Origin: Candidatus Cloacimonadota bacterium
GTDB taxonomy: Bacteria > Cloacimonadota > Cloacimonadia > Cloacimonadales > TCS61
Direction of reading: 5' to 3'
DNA length: 6,848 bases
NCBI GenBank assembly: GCA_030596265.1
Contig: JAUVKM010000116.1
Coordinates: forward strand, 1 to 6,848
Each line of letters starts with the position of its first letter. Within the stretch, counting starts at the first letter, position 1. The notes below the pieces were generated by a model that saw only the letters and a program-made list of their open reading frames with translations, was not told where the DNA came from and made no database searches. A program made the position numbers and the translations under genes. Below, piece after piece: positions 1-6,180 of the stretch.

Positions 1-641
1 TGGGTTCCATTATTATTGATATTGGTGGTGGAACAACTGATATTGCAATATTCTTTAAAGACAGTATAAGATTCAGTGCTGTTCTTCCAATTGGCGGTAA
101 GAACATTACGCATGATCTTTCTGTCGGACTGCATACTTCACCTTATAATGCAGAAAAACTCAAGATAGAATTAGGTAATTCGCTTTCAGGGCAGATCCCT
201 GATGATAAGCTTATAGAGATCGAAGGGATTGGCGGCAGAGAACCAAAAAAGAAGAAATTAAAATATATGACAGAAATTATTGAAGCCAGAATGCGAGAAA
301 TATTTGAAGGTGCTTATAGAATTCTAAGTGAACACCATGACCTTAATCTAATTACTGCCGGGCTTGTACTTACAGGTGGTGCTTCTCTTCTAAGAAATAG
401 CTCTACACTTGCCGACCAAATATTTAATATGCCAACCAAGATCGGTTATCCAAATCTAACCGATTTAGCCGGACCTACCGAGAGACTGGAAAACCCAAAA
501 TACTCAACAAGCGTAGGCATACTTTATTACGTTTATGATGAACTTCAGAGTAGAGATGATAAAATAAGCAGTATAAAAATAGGCAATTCATTTGCAAATT
601 TTTGGAATAAAATTAAAGAGATATTTAAAGATTATTTTTAG
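1..641 (+). CDS. ftsA: Cell division protein FtsA, C-terminal half (5' end outside window)
   Basis: Reading from base 3, 212 residues are visible before the TAG stop. FtsA family proteins are usually about 400-420 residues, so roughly the second half is present. FtsA is an actin-like ATPase that binds the FtsZ C-terminal peptide and anchors the Z-ring to the inner face of the cytoplasmic membrane. The visible part opens with the phosphate-2 motif (DIGGGTTDIAIF). It then carries the family's GIGGRxP segment before a long helix (about residues 79-109) and the adenosine-binding motif LTGGASLL near residues 121-128. The last 17 residues (SFANFWNKIKEIFKDYF) form an amphipathic aromatic/lysine helix, as expected for the membrane-targeting sequence. 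An internal ATG at 267 is not the start, because the frame is open and homologous upstream of it. ftsZ follows after 30 bases, the classic ftsA-ftsZ order. The identification is secure. Confidence 0.96.
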   Translation, partial: GSIIIDIGGGTTDIAIFFKDSIRFSAVLPIGGKNITHDLSVGLHTSPYNAEKLKIELGNSLSGQIPDDKLIEIEGIGGREPKKKKLKYMTEIIEARMREIFEGAYRILSEHHDLNLITAGLVLTGGASLLRNSSTLADQIFNMPTKIGYPNLTDLAGPTERLENPKYSTSVGILYYVYDELQSRDDKISSIKIGNSFANFWNKIKEIFKDYF

Positions 642-667
642 AATATAAATTAGTATATTTTCGGAGG
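640..667 (+). promoter_or_regulatory. AU-rich hairpin abutting the ftsZ ribosome binding site
   Basis: Bases 640-647 can pair with 654-661 (eight pairs, one of them G-U, loop AATTAG). The 3' side of this stem lies directly beside the Shine-Dalgarno sequence CGGAGG (662-667), five bases before the ftsZ ATG. The SD itself is strong and fixes the ftsZ start. The hairpin is seen in sequence, but it is almost all A-U and therefore weak, and such inverted repeats arise easily in AT-rich DNA. A role in setting FtsZ translation relative to FtsA is only a suggestion. Confidence 0.35.
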
Positions 668-671
668 CTAT

Positions 672-1826
672 ATGTTAGAATTAGACCTGAATCATGATGA
701 AATACCTTTTGGTACACATATAAAAATCATTGGTGTTGGTGGTGCTGGCGGTAATGCCATTGGCACTATGATCGGATATAACCTGCACGGTTTAGAATTT
801 GTCGTTGCAAATACTAATATAATTGATTTGAAAAAGTCAAAAGCTAAAGTCAAACTTCAACTTGGAAGAGAATTAACAAAAGGGCTTGGTGCAGGAGCAA
901 ATCCGGATAAAGGTCGTAAAGCAGCAGAAGAATCTCGAGAAGATATTAAAAACAATTTAAAGGGTACTGATCTACTTTTTATTGCAGCTGGAATGGGTGG
1001 AGGGACAGGAACTGGTGCAACACCTGTTATTGCCGCACTTGCCCGTGAGATGGGAATATTAACAATTGGTATTGTGAGCAGACCTTTTAGAAGTGAAGGC
1101 AAGAAACGTATGATCAACGCTGAGAATGGAATAAAAAAACTTCGTGAGAATGTTGATACTCTTATCGTGATCCCAAACGAAAAACTCACTGAAATATTCC
1201 CTGATATGACTGTTATCGACGCCTTTACAAAAGCTGACAATGTTCTTTATGAAGCCGCAAAAGCTATTTCTGATATTATTCATTTCAGCGGTTACATGAA
1301 TGTAGATTTTGCAGATGTGCAAACTGTAATGAAAAATCGTGGTCTTGCTATGATGGGTTCTGGCGAAGGAGATGGAGATCAAAGAGCTGTAGATGCAGCT
1401 CAGAAAGCTATGAATAATCCCCTGCTTTCCGATATTCCAATAGAAAATGCCAAAGGTGTTCTGATTAATATAACTGCCGGTAAAGATTTTAAAATGGATG
1501 AGTTTGAGCTAATTACAAATGAAATCGTTAAACAAACAGGTGATGACGGAGATATTATTACTGGAATTATTATAGATGATGCGATGGAAGGAAAGATCAA
1601 AGTAACCCTGATCACTACCGGACTTGATACACCTAATACAACCGTATACGAACGTGAAACGATAATCCATGATAAAGAAGATGATTCGGAAGATATTGGA
1701 CGTACTCTACAAAGAATAAGAAATTCTGACTCTTTGAACTTGAATAGAAGAACTGATGAAAAAACCAGTGTATTCCCGGATAAACAAATGGAAATTCCAG
1801 CCTTTTTAAGGAAATTCTCAAATTAA
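672..1826 (+). CDS. ftsZ: Cell division protein FtsZ
   Basis: This is a complete 384-residue FtsZ, a normal length. FtsZ is the tubulin-like GTPase that polymerises into the cytokinetic ring under the membrane. Visible motifs are the T1 loop GVGGAGGNAI (21-30), the tubulin signature GMGGGTGTGATP (107-118), the NEKL segment (169-172) and the ADNVL helix (188-192). The catalytic T7 loop GYMNVDFADV (207-216) has N210, D212 and D215 in place to activate GTP in the neighbouring subunit. The C-terminal domain is followed by a linker of about 55 residues and the peptide MEIPAFLRKFSN (373-384), the docking site for FtsA. The start has a CGGAGG site at the right spacing. Oddities: the usual NTDAQAL of the T2 loop reads NTNIIDL (47-53), and the usual TKPF reads SRPF (136-139). 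It follows ftsA in the standard order. Confidence 0.98.
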   Translation: MLELDLNHDEIPFGTHIKIIGVGGAGGNAIGTMIGYNLHGLEFVVANTNIIDLKKSKAKVKLQLGRELTKGLGAGANPDKGRKAAEESREDIKNNLKGTDLLFIAAGMGGGTGTGATPVIAALAREMGILTIGIVSRPFRSEGKKRMINAENGIKKLRENVDTLIVIPNEKLTEIFPDMTVIDAFTKADNVLYEAAKAISDIIHFSGYMNVDFADVQTVMKNRGLAMMGSGEGDGDQRAVDAAQKAMNNPLLSDIPIENAKGVLINITAGKDFKMDEFELITNEIVKQTGDDGDIITGIIIDDAMEGKIKVTLITTGLDTPNTTVYERETIIHDKEDDSEDIGRTLQRIRNSDSLNLNRRTDEKTSVFPDKQMEIPAFLRKFSN

Positions 1827-1847
1827 GAGAATGGTAATGACCTGATC

Positions 1848-2186
1848 ATGCAGGATGTAATACTAAAATTCTTAATTCTTTCTTTCTCGATCTATGCAGT
1901 TGGACGTCTTACTGGACTTTTTGTAATAGATAATTTCTTTGCAGCTATTGTGGCAGCTCTTGTTTTGGCATTGGTTAACATAACTATAAAGCCTGTTCTT
2001 GATTTCATCTCATTTCCAATCACATTTATTACTTTTGGTTTGTTTACATTTTTTGTTAATGGATTCTGTCTGCTTATTGTTTCTAAACTTGTACCCAAAT
2101 TTAAATTGAGAGGTTGCTTCACAGCAACTATTGCAGCATTACTTATCACACTGGTTAATTCGTTACTAACAAAACTAATTTTCTAA
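1848..2186 (+). CDS. Small integral membrane protein, YvlD / phage-holin-4 superfamily
   Basis: The gene encodes 112 very hydrophobic residues with about four transmembrane segments (roughly 3-22, 28-48, 54-79 and 88-110). The central pattern, LVN-x-TIKPVLDFISFP (42-57) followed by TFGLFTFFVNGF (62-73), is typical of the DUF360/YvlD group (Pfam 'Phage_holin_4_2'). These are ordinary chromosomal membrane proteins; the holin name comes from distant similarity, and there is no sign of a phage here. The biochemical role of the family is not established, although some members are linked to envelope stress. The gene starts 21 bases after ftsZ. Only a weak AAGAGA (1825-1830) lies upstream, at an over-long distance, so translation may depend on coupling to ftsZ. 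Family assignment is good; function is unknown. Confidence 0.85.
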   Translation: MQDVILKFLILSFSIYAVGRLTGLFVIDNFFAAIVAALVLALVNITIKPVLDFISFPITFITFGLFTFFVNGFCLLIVSKLVPKFKLRGCFTATIAALLITLVNSLLTKLIF

Positions 2187-2202
2187 TGATCTTGGAGACA
2201 AA

Positions 2203-3474
2203 ATGACTTATTTAGAAATTTATAATTTATTAAAAAATAGATTTAATTTAACAGATAAAAAGATTGATATTCCTGAACTAGGAACACGCGTAATAAATAT
2301 TCCATTTGAATCATTTAGTCATAAACTTTTACCGGGTGAAGAGTCGTATCAGTGTAATGAACATAATATTAAATTCAATACCACTTATGATCTCACAAGT
2401 AAATTAGATGCACCTCACTTGAATGAAATTATCGAAACTCCTGATTCTAAAATTAAAGAAAATGTAAATTTTAATTACAGCATTCTAACCCCAATAGAGA
2501 TTAAAAAAAATAAAAAAACGGGGAAAGATAGAATAAGGAAAGTTAAAACTAATGGCACAATAATCCTATTACATGGTCTTAACGAGAAAGATTGGAGCAA
2601 ATATCTTCCCTGGGCTTATAAATTAATGGAACAAACCGAAAAACAGATCGTACTCTTCCCTATTGCTTTTCATATGAATAGAACTCCGGCTAAATGGATA
2701 GATCCAAGATTCTTGAGAACAGCAAATAAGGAGAGGAAGGAAATCTTTCCAAATGTTGCAAACTCATCTTTTGCCAATATTGCACTTAGTGCCAGACTGC
2801 AATTCCATCCACAAAGATTCTTATGGTCTGGTCTTCAATCATTTTACGATGTAATGCAACTGATCCATGTGATCAAATCTGGTTTGCATCCACAAATAAA
2901 GAAGAAATCATCTATAGATTTTTTTGCCTATTCTATCGGATCATTTTTGGCAAACATTCTCTTTCTAACAAACTCATATAGCTATCTTTCAAAATCTAAA
3001 TTGTTCCATTTCTGTGGCGGACCTACCCTTAATAGAATGAATGCAGCCTCAAAATACATATTAGATAGTGAAGCCAATATTTCTGTTTATTCCTTCTACA
3101 TTGAACGATTGGAAGCAGAGCTAAAGAAAGATGATAGATTAAAACATTATTTCAGTGATCTCCATCCTGTCGGTAAATATTTTAAAAGCATGTTGGAATT
3201 CCATAAAATGCAGAACTTCAGAGAAAAACGTTTTAAGGAACTCCATAAACAGATATCTGCTATCGCTCTTAAAAAGGATTTCGTGGTTCCACCTTCAGAA
3301 GTTTTGAATACACTTAAGGGCTCCGATAATAAAATTCCAACAAGAGTAAAAGTGATGGATTTCAATTACAATTATGATCATGTAATTCCGTTCCCGCCTA
3401 CTAAAAAACTTGAAAAGGAAGTAGATAAAAGTTTTAATCGTGTCTTCCGATTTGCGTCTAAACATTTGAAATAA
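2203..3474 (+). CDS. Alpha/beta-hydrolase-like protein of unknown substrate
   Basis: The gene encodes 423 residues with no signal peptide or membrane segment, so it is probably cytosolic. The first ~100 residues are a poorly conserved-looking N-terminal region. A short Lys-rich stretch follows, then the strand and oxyanion-type motif IILLHGLNEKDW (120-131), normal for an alpha/beta hydrolase. A nucleophile elbow appears as FFAYSIGSF (240-248), giving Ser244 but with Ala242 in place of the first Gly of GxSxG. KKDFVVPPSEVL (357-368) supplies a likely acid, Asp359, and YDHVIPFPP (391-399) the likely His393. The order Ser-Asp-His and the spacing fit the fold. The HGLNExxWxxYLPWA and FPIAFHMNR segments resemble, from memory, a conserved hydrolase-like family in Bacteroidota (possibly DUF6051), which I could not check. 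An SD (GGAG 2194-2197) supports the start. It lies 16 bases after the YvlD-type gene and 13 before the next gene, so it is co-transcribed. The substrate cannot be told. Confidence 0.75.
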   Translation: MTYLEIYNLLKNRFNLTDKKIDIPELGTRVINIPFESFSHKLLPGEESYQCNEHNIKFNTTYDLTSKLDAPHLNEIIETPDSKIKENVNFNYSILTPIEIKKNKKTGKDRIRKVKTNGTIILLHGLNEKDWSKYLPWAYKLMEQTEKQIVLFPIAFHMNRTPAKWIDPRFLRTANKERKEIFPNVANSSFANIALSARLQFHPQRFLWSGLQSFYDVMQLIHVIKSGLHPQIKKKSSIDFFAYSIGSFLANILFLTNSYSYLSKSKLFHFCGGPTLNRMNAASKYILDSEANISVYSFYIERLEAELKKDDRLKHYFSDLHPVGKYFKSMLEFHKMQNFREKRFKELHKQISAIALKKDFVVPPSEVLNTLKGSDNKIPTRVKVMDFNYNYDHVIPFPPTKKLEKEVDKSFNRVFRFASKHLK

Positions 3475-3487
3475 CGCGGAGTTTGTA

Positions 3488-4519
3488 ATGAAAAAAAATA
3501 TGGTTATTATTCTATTTATTATTTGTGTTAATATTTATTCTTTTAATTTTATCGAATTTTTTGATGCTAGTTCATTCCATTATCAATTTCATTCTTTCCT
3601 CGGAACAGATTACCACCCATATCAGGATGATAACCAAAATAGTTATCTGGAAAAAAACATTTTCAAAGCCGGTTGGAACTTTAAAATAGAAGATAATGTA
3701 AATATCTGGTTTGATCTTACTTATAGAAAAGTATTATTCTCAGAACAACTGGAATTGGAAAGCACTGGAATTGTATTTCATAAAAATAACTGGGATTTCA
3801 TTTATAAATTTGACCAGCTCGAGATAGGTAATGGATCAGAGATTTTCATTAAGAATCTGTATTCCTCATATTACGATAAACCTGTTATTGAAGATTATAA
3901 ATTCCGAGGTTTTGAGTCAATCCGGTATTTTGGGAACTTCAATTTATCAGGAATGATAGGAGGAAATTCCTTTAATAGTGCTATTGGTAAATTCTCATTA
4001 GGATATTCTAACACAGATCACCATTTTGATCTTTATTATCTTTACTGTAAACGCGATAGAATTTTTAATTATCCAATGCACGCTGCAGGATTTGAATTAA
4101 CCTCTAAACTGGGAAAATTTAAAATATACAATTCATCAGTTTATGAAAATCTTACTTCTACTAACTCCGCTAGACCATCTCATGAAAAATTTGTAGACCT
4201 GTCGGAAATAATTTTCTGCCCTCATTCAAGTATTAATATTGGAACTAATTATCTTTATACTATCTATGATTGGGATACTGATAAAGAATGGCAATCAACT
4301 TCTTTTATAGAATTTGTACTTGGAAAAACCACAAACACAATTTTATATAAATATTGGAATTCAGAAATGGGTTTTGATAGAGAAATAAATCTAATTAATT
4401 CTTATAATATATTGCCTTATTGGTCATTAGCTTCAAACTTAAGTTATTTTAATCCTTCTCTGGGAGATGATTATTATATCATTGGCTTCCAAACAATAAT
4501 TGAATATGAAATGGATTAG
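3488..4519 (+). CDS. Exported beta-rich protein, possible outer-membrane barrel, function unknown
   Basis: I do not recognise a family for this 343-residue protein. It begins MKKN followed by a hydrophobic stretch (VIILFIICVNIYS), a clear signal-peptide shape with cleavage likely near residue 18-20. The rest is very rich in Tyr, Phe, Trp and Asn. It shows many short alternating polar/hydrophobic stretches separated by charged or Asn/Gly/Asp turns, for example around residues 55-75, 90-115 and 150-185, and a final strand-like YYIIGFQTIIEYE. This suggests a transmembrane beta-barrel or other all-beta secreted protein, but it does not end in the usual terminal aromatic residue. An SD (GGAG 3478-3481) supports the ATG. 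Its 3' end overlaps the next gene by 14 bases, which points to a functional or translational link with the deacetylase. The coding call is firm; the barrel reading is inference. Confidence 0.8.
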   Translation: MKKNMVIILFIICVNIYSFNFIEFFDASSFHYQFHSFLGTDYHPYQDDNQNSYLEKNIFKAGWNFKIEDNVNIWFDLTYRKVLFSEQLELESTGIVFHKNNWDFIYKFDQLEIGNGSEIFIKNLYSSYYDKPVIEDYKFRGFESIRYFGNFNLSGMIGGNSFNSAIGKFSLGYSNTDHHFDLYYLYCKRDRIFNYPMHAAGFELTSKLGKFKIYNSSVYENLTSTNSARPSHEKFVDLSEIIFCPHSSINIGTNYLYTIYDWDTDKEWQSTSFIEFVLGKTTNTILYKYWNSEMGFDREINLINSYNILPYWSLASNLSYFNPSLGDDYYIIGFQTIIEYEMD

Positions 4520-5231
4520 TTTATTTATTGTACTCCTGCTGTTAAGCTGTGAAGTAACAACTGGGTTTAGATCAGATAAAACATACGTTATCATAACTTT
4601 TGATGATGGACACAAAAGCATTTATTATACCGCTCTTCCAATCATGGAAGAATTTGGATTTAGAGCTACAAACGTGATCAATACAGGAATTATTGGCAAT
4701 GAAATTAGTTTAACATGGTTACAGGTAGAAGAATTAGAATTTGAACATGGTTGGGAAACTGCCGGGCATACCCTTCATCACATTACACTTCCTACAGTGC
4801 CAATAGAAATAGTTGAATATGAGATCCATCAAGATTGGTTAAACCTTATTGATCATGGTTTAAGTCATTCTACTTTTGCCCTTCCAAGCGGAAAAGCAAG
4901 TCAGGAACATTATGATATAATTCTTCAATATTATCAAAATGTTAGAACAAGTTTAAATATTACTACATATGCACCAATAGATCGCACAGACTTGGGTTAT
5001 TACCCTTATCTATCATGTTATTCTGCTGAAACTGCAGAAGCCAGAATTCTGCAAGCTGTAGAAAATAATGAATGTTTGATAATAATAGGTTTCCACAGAG
5101 TGATGGAAGAAACTGCTGGACATCCATGTAATTGTAAGCCGGATGATTTTCATAAAATAATGAAATTTATAAGTGATAATCATCTTGAGGTAATTACCAT
5201 TAACGAAGCATGTGAATTACTTTCAGGATAA
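4506..5231 (+). CDS. Lipoprotein with NodB-type polysaccharide deacetylase domain
   Basis: The gene encodes 241 residues from the ATG at 4506; a TTG six bases earlier would add two residues but is less likely. The N-terminus is a lipoprotein signal peptide with lipobox LLSC and the lipidated Cys at position 15, so the enzyme should be membrane-anchored outside the cytoplasm. The carbohydrate esterase 4 (NodB) motifs follow. TFDDG (31-35) holds the catalytic Asp33 and metal-binding Asp34. HTLHH (88-92) gives metal ligands His88 and His92. FALPSG (124-129) corresponds to the FRxPYG motif, and LIIIGFH (191-197) gives the second catalytic His197. The family removes N- or O-acetyl groups from sugars in peptidoglycan, exopolysaccharide or chitin-like polymers; the substrate here is unknown. 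An unusual HPCNC cluster lies at 206-210. There is no clear SD, and the start lies inside the preceding gene, so translational coupling is likely. Confidence 0.9.
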   Translation: MKWISLFIVLLLLSCEVTTGFRSDKTYVIITFDDGHKSIYYTALPIMEEFGFRATNVINTGIIGNEISLTWLQVEELEFEHGWETAGHTLHHITLPTVPIEIVEYEIHQDWLNLIDHGLSHSTFALPSGKASQEHYDIILQYYQNVRTSLNITTYAPIDRTDLGYYPYLSCYSAETAEARILQAVENNECLIIIGFHRVMEETAGHPCNCKPDDFHKIMKFISDNHLEVITINEACELLSG

Positions 5232-5239
5232 GAGGATTA

Positions 5240-5683
5240 ATGGAAAACATAGAAGTTACTATACGAGTTTTAAAACCATCTGAATATGAATCCTTGATAA
5301 ATATATGGGTAAAATCATCTCTTCCATATAAACCTGAAGGTCGAGACTCAGAAGATAATATAAAGAAACAGTTACAATTAGATAATAACCGTTTCTATGT
5401 TGCTGAGATAACAGGAAAGCTTGTAGGTGCAATTATAGCAAGCCACAATGGACGCAAAGGCTGGGTCAATCGGCTTGCCGTTCTACCCCAATTCAGAGGA
5501 ATGGGTATTGCTTCTTCTTTAATGAAAAAATCTGAAGATTTTTTTCTTTCTAACAATATAAATATATTTGCCTGTTTAATAGAAGATTGGAATGATCTTT
5601 CGACGAAATTTTTTATAGATAAAGAGTATCTTGAGCACAAAGATATTATTTATTATACTAAAAGGATTAATCCAAAAATTTAA
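5240..5683 (+). CDS. GNAT-family N-acetyltransferase
   Basis: This 147-residue protein is a single GNAT domain of normal length. The N-terminal strand-helix (IRVLKPSEYESLINIW, 8-23) is typical of the fold. Motif A reads VNRLAVLPQFRGMGIASSLM (76-95), in which R86-G87-M88-G89-I90-A91 is the R/QxxGxG/A pyrophosphate-binding loop for acetyl-CoA. The C-terminal part (WNDLSTKFFIDKEYLE) matches the usual 'A...fYek.GF' segment, with Asp-Lys-Glu-Tyr in place of the Gly-Phe. No signal peptide is seen, so it acts in the cytosol. The acceptor could be a small amine, a protein N-terminus or a sugar amine and cannot be deduced. It follows the deacetylase by 8 bases, and its SD (AGAGG 5231-5235) touches that gene's stop codon, so the two are probably co-expressed. 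Confidence 0.9.
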   Translation: MENIEVTIRVLKPSEYESLINIWVKSSLPYKPEGRDSEDNIKKQLQLDNNRFYVAEITGKLVGAIIASHNGRKGWVNRLAVLPQFRGMGIASSLMKKSEDFFLSNNINIFACLIEDWNDLSTKFFIDKEYLEHKDIIYYTKRINPKI

Positions 5684-5723
5684 AGATTATTTTCTTGCAA
5701 TATTAACATCTTCAATTTTTTTT
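5681..5723 (+). terminator. Possible weak terminator after the GNAT gene
   Basis: After the GNAT stop codon, AAGAT (5683-5687) can pair with ATCTT (5708-5712), and a run of eight T follows at 5716-5723. The stem is only five pairs with a 20-base loop, far weaker than a normal intrinsic terminator, so only the T-tract is convincing. The gap of 77 bases is the longest in the window, which makes a transcription-unit boundary here reasonable but unproven. Confidence 0.25.
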
Positions 5724-5732
5724 GCTTAAAAA

Positions 5733-5754
5733 TATTATAAATTTTGTAAAGGAG
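5733..5754 (+). promoter_or_regulatory. Leader of the 129-residue gene: strong SD, possible -10 box
   Basis: AAAGGAG at 5748-5754 is a strong Shine-Dalgarno sequence six bases before the ATG at 5761. It decides that start over an in-frame TTG at 5722, which would begin inside the T-tract. TATTAT (5733-5738) or TATAAA (5736-5741) could act as a -10 box, but no good -35 hexamer sits at the right distance, and such boxes are common by chance in AT-rich DNA. Confidence 0.4.
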
Positions 5755-5760
5755 CAGATC

Positions 5761-6150
5761 ATGGCTGAAATCAGAATTACTATCTCGGAAATTGTTGATA
5801 TATGTATTGCAAATGAAATGATCCCTGACTCTGTTTCAAATATTGAGATATTAGGTGAACGTATAAAATTTCGATATAAAAATGAAAATCCAATATCAAC
5901 AAATATAGATTTGGAGATCATTTATAAAGATTACCATAATGGTATGTTATTTCTGGAAGTGCAAACAAACTGGATAGTAGATAGATATTTGCGTTTTAAG
6001 AAGTTACCAAACCTTAAATATTTGCAGTTCGAGCACCCGACAATCACTTTTTTCTTGCAGCAATTTTTGAATGATAAATTAAAAATTGTGCAAATTGAAG
6101 ATATTAATTTCAAAAATGGATATTTCAAAATAAAAACATTTAATGAATAG
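5761..6150 (+). CDS. Hypothetical protein, 129 residues, no recognised family
   Basis: The start at 5761 is set by a strong SD. The product has no signal peptide, membrane segment or cysteine-rich motif, so it is probably cytosolic or peripheral. It begins with an Ile-rich helix-like stretch (ITISEIVDICIANEMIP, 6-22). It continues with alternating strand patterns (IEILGERIKFRYKNE, then TNIDLEIIYKDYHNGMLFLEVQTN) and a middle helix-like region around WIVDRYLRFKKL. It ends with a strand-turn-strand, IVQIEDINFKNGYFKIKTF. Repeated 'strand - NG - strand' units suggest a small beta-sheet fold that could bind lipid or protein, but this is only an impression. Codon use is AT-rich like the neighbours. 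The secreted FKBP gene follows after 30 bases and is likely co-transcribed. Coding is well supported by the SD, length and spacing; the function is unknown. Confidence 0.8.
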   Translation: MAEIRITISEIVDICIANEMIPDSVSNIEILGERIKFRYKNENPISTNIDLEIIYKDYHNGMLFLEVQTNWIVDRYLRFKKLPNLKYLQFEHPTITFFLQQFLNDKLKIVQIEDINFKNGYFKIKTFNE

Positions 6151-6166
6151 AAGAGCTATAATTATA

Positions 6167-6173
6167 AAAGGAG
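6167..6173 (+). promoter_or_regulatory. Ribosome binding site of the FKBP gene (primary start)
   Basis: AAAGGAG (6167-6173) lies seven bases before the ATG at 6181 and supports initiation of the form with a signal peptide. The same 11 bases, AAAGGAGAAGA, recur at 6247-6257 in front of a second in-frame ATG. Confidence 0.75.
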
Positions 6174-6180
6174 AAGAAAA

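Noticed and set aside
857..1821. Several minus-strand open frames opposite ftsZ (857-1240, 1059-1382, 1400-1615, 1633-1821)
   Set aside because: They lie wholly opposite a clear ftsZ, show no family motifs and have compositions expected of an antisense shadow.
1892..2149. Minus-strand open frame opposite the YvlD-type gene
   Set aside because: It is antisense to a recognised membrane protein gene and has no recognisable domain.
1848..2186. Prophage remnant suggested by the 'phage holin' family name
   Set aside because: No lysin, structural or integrase genes are nearby. The family is widespread as chromosomal YvlD-type membrane proteins, and it sits in a division operon.
4500..4505. TTG start for the deacetylase at 4500
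   Set aside because: The ATG at 4506 gives the standard Met-Lys lipoprotein signal peptide; the TTG adds only two residues and has no better ribosome site.
5722..5760. TTG start extending the 129-residue protein by 13 residues
   Set aside because: It would begin inside a T-tract with no ribosome site, whereas the ATG at 5761 has AAAGGAG at good spacing.
6157..6162. Perfect TATAAT just before the FKBP gene
   Set aside because: There is no -35 hexamer at 16-18 bases (the spot reads AAACAT), and a start from it would leave almost no leader before the SD. It is likely chance in AT-rich sequence.
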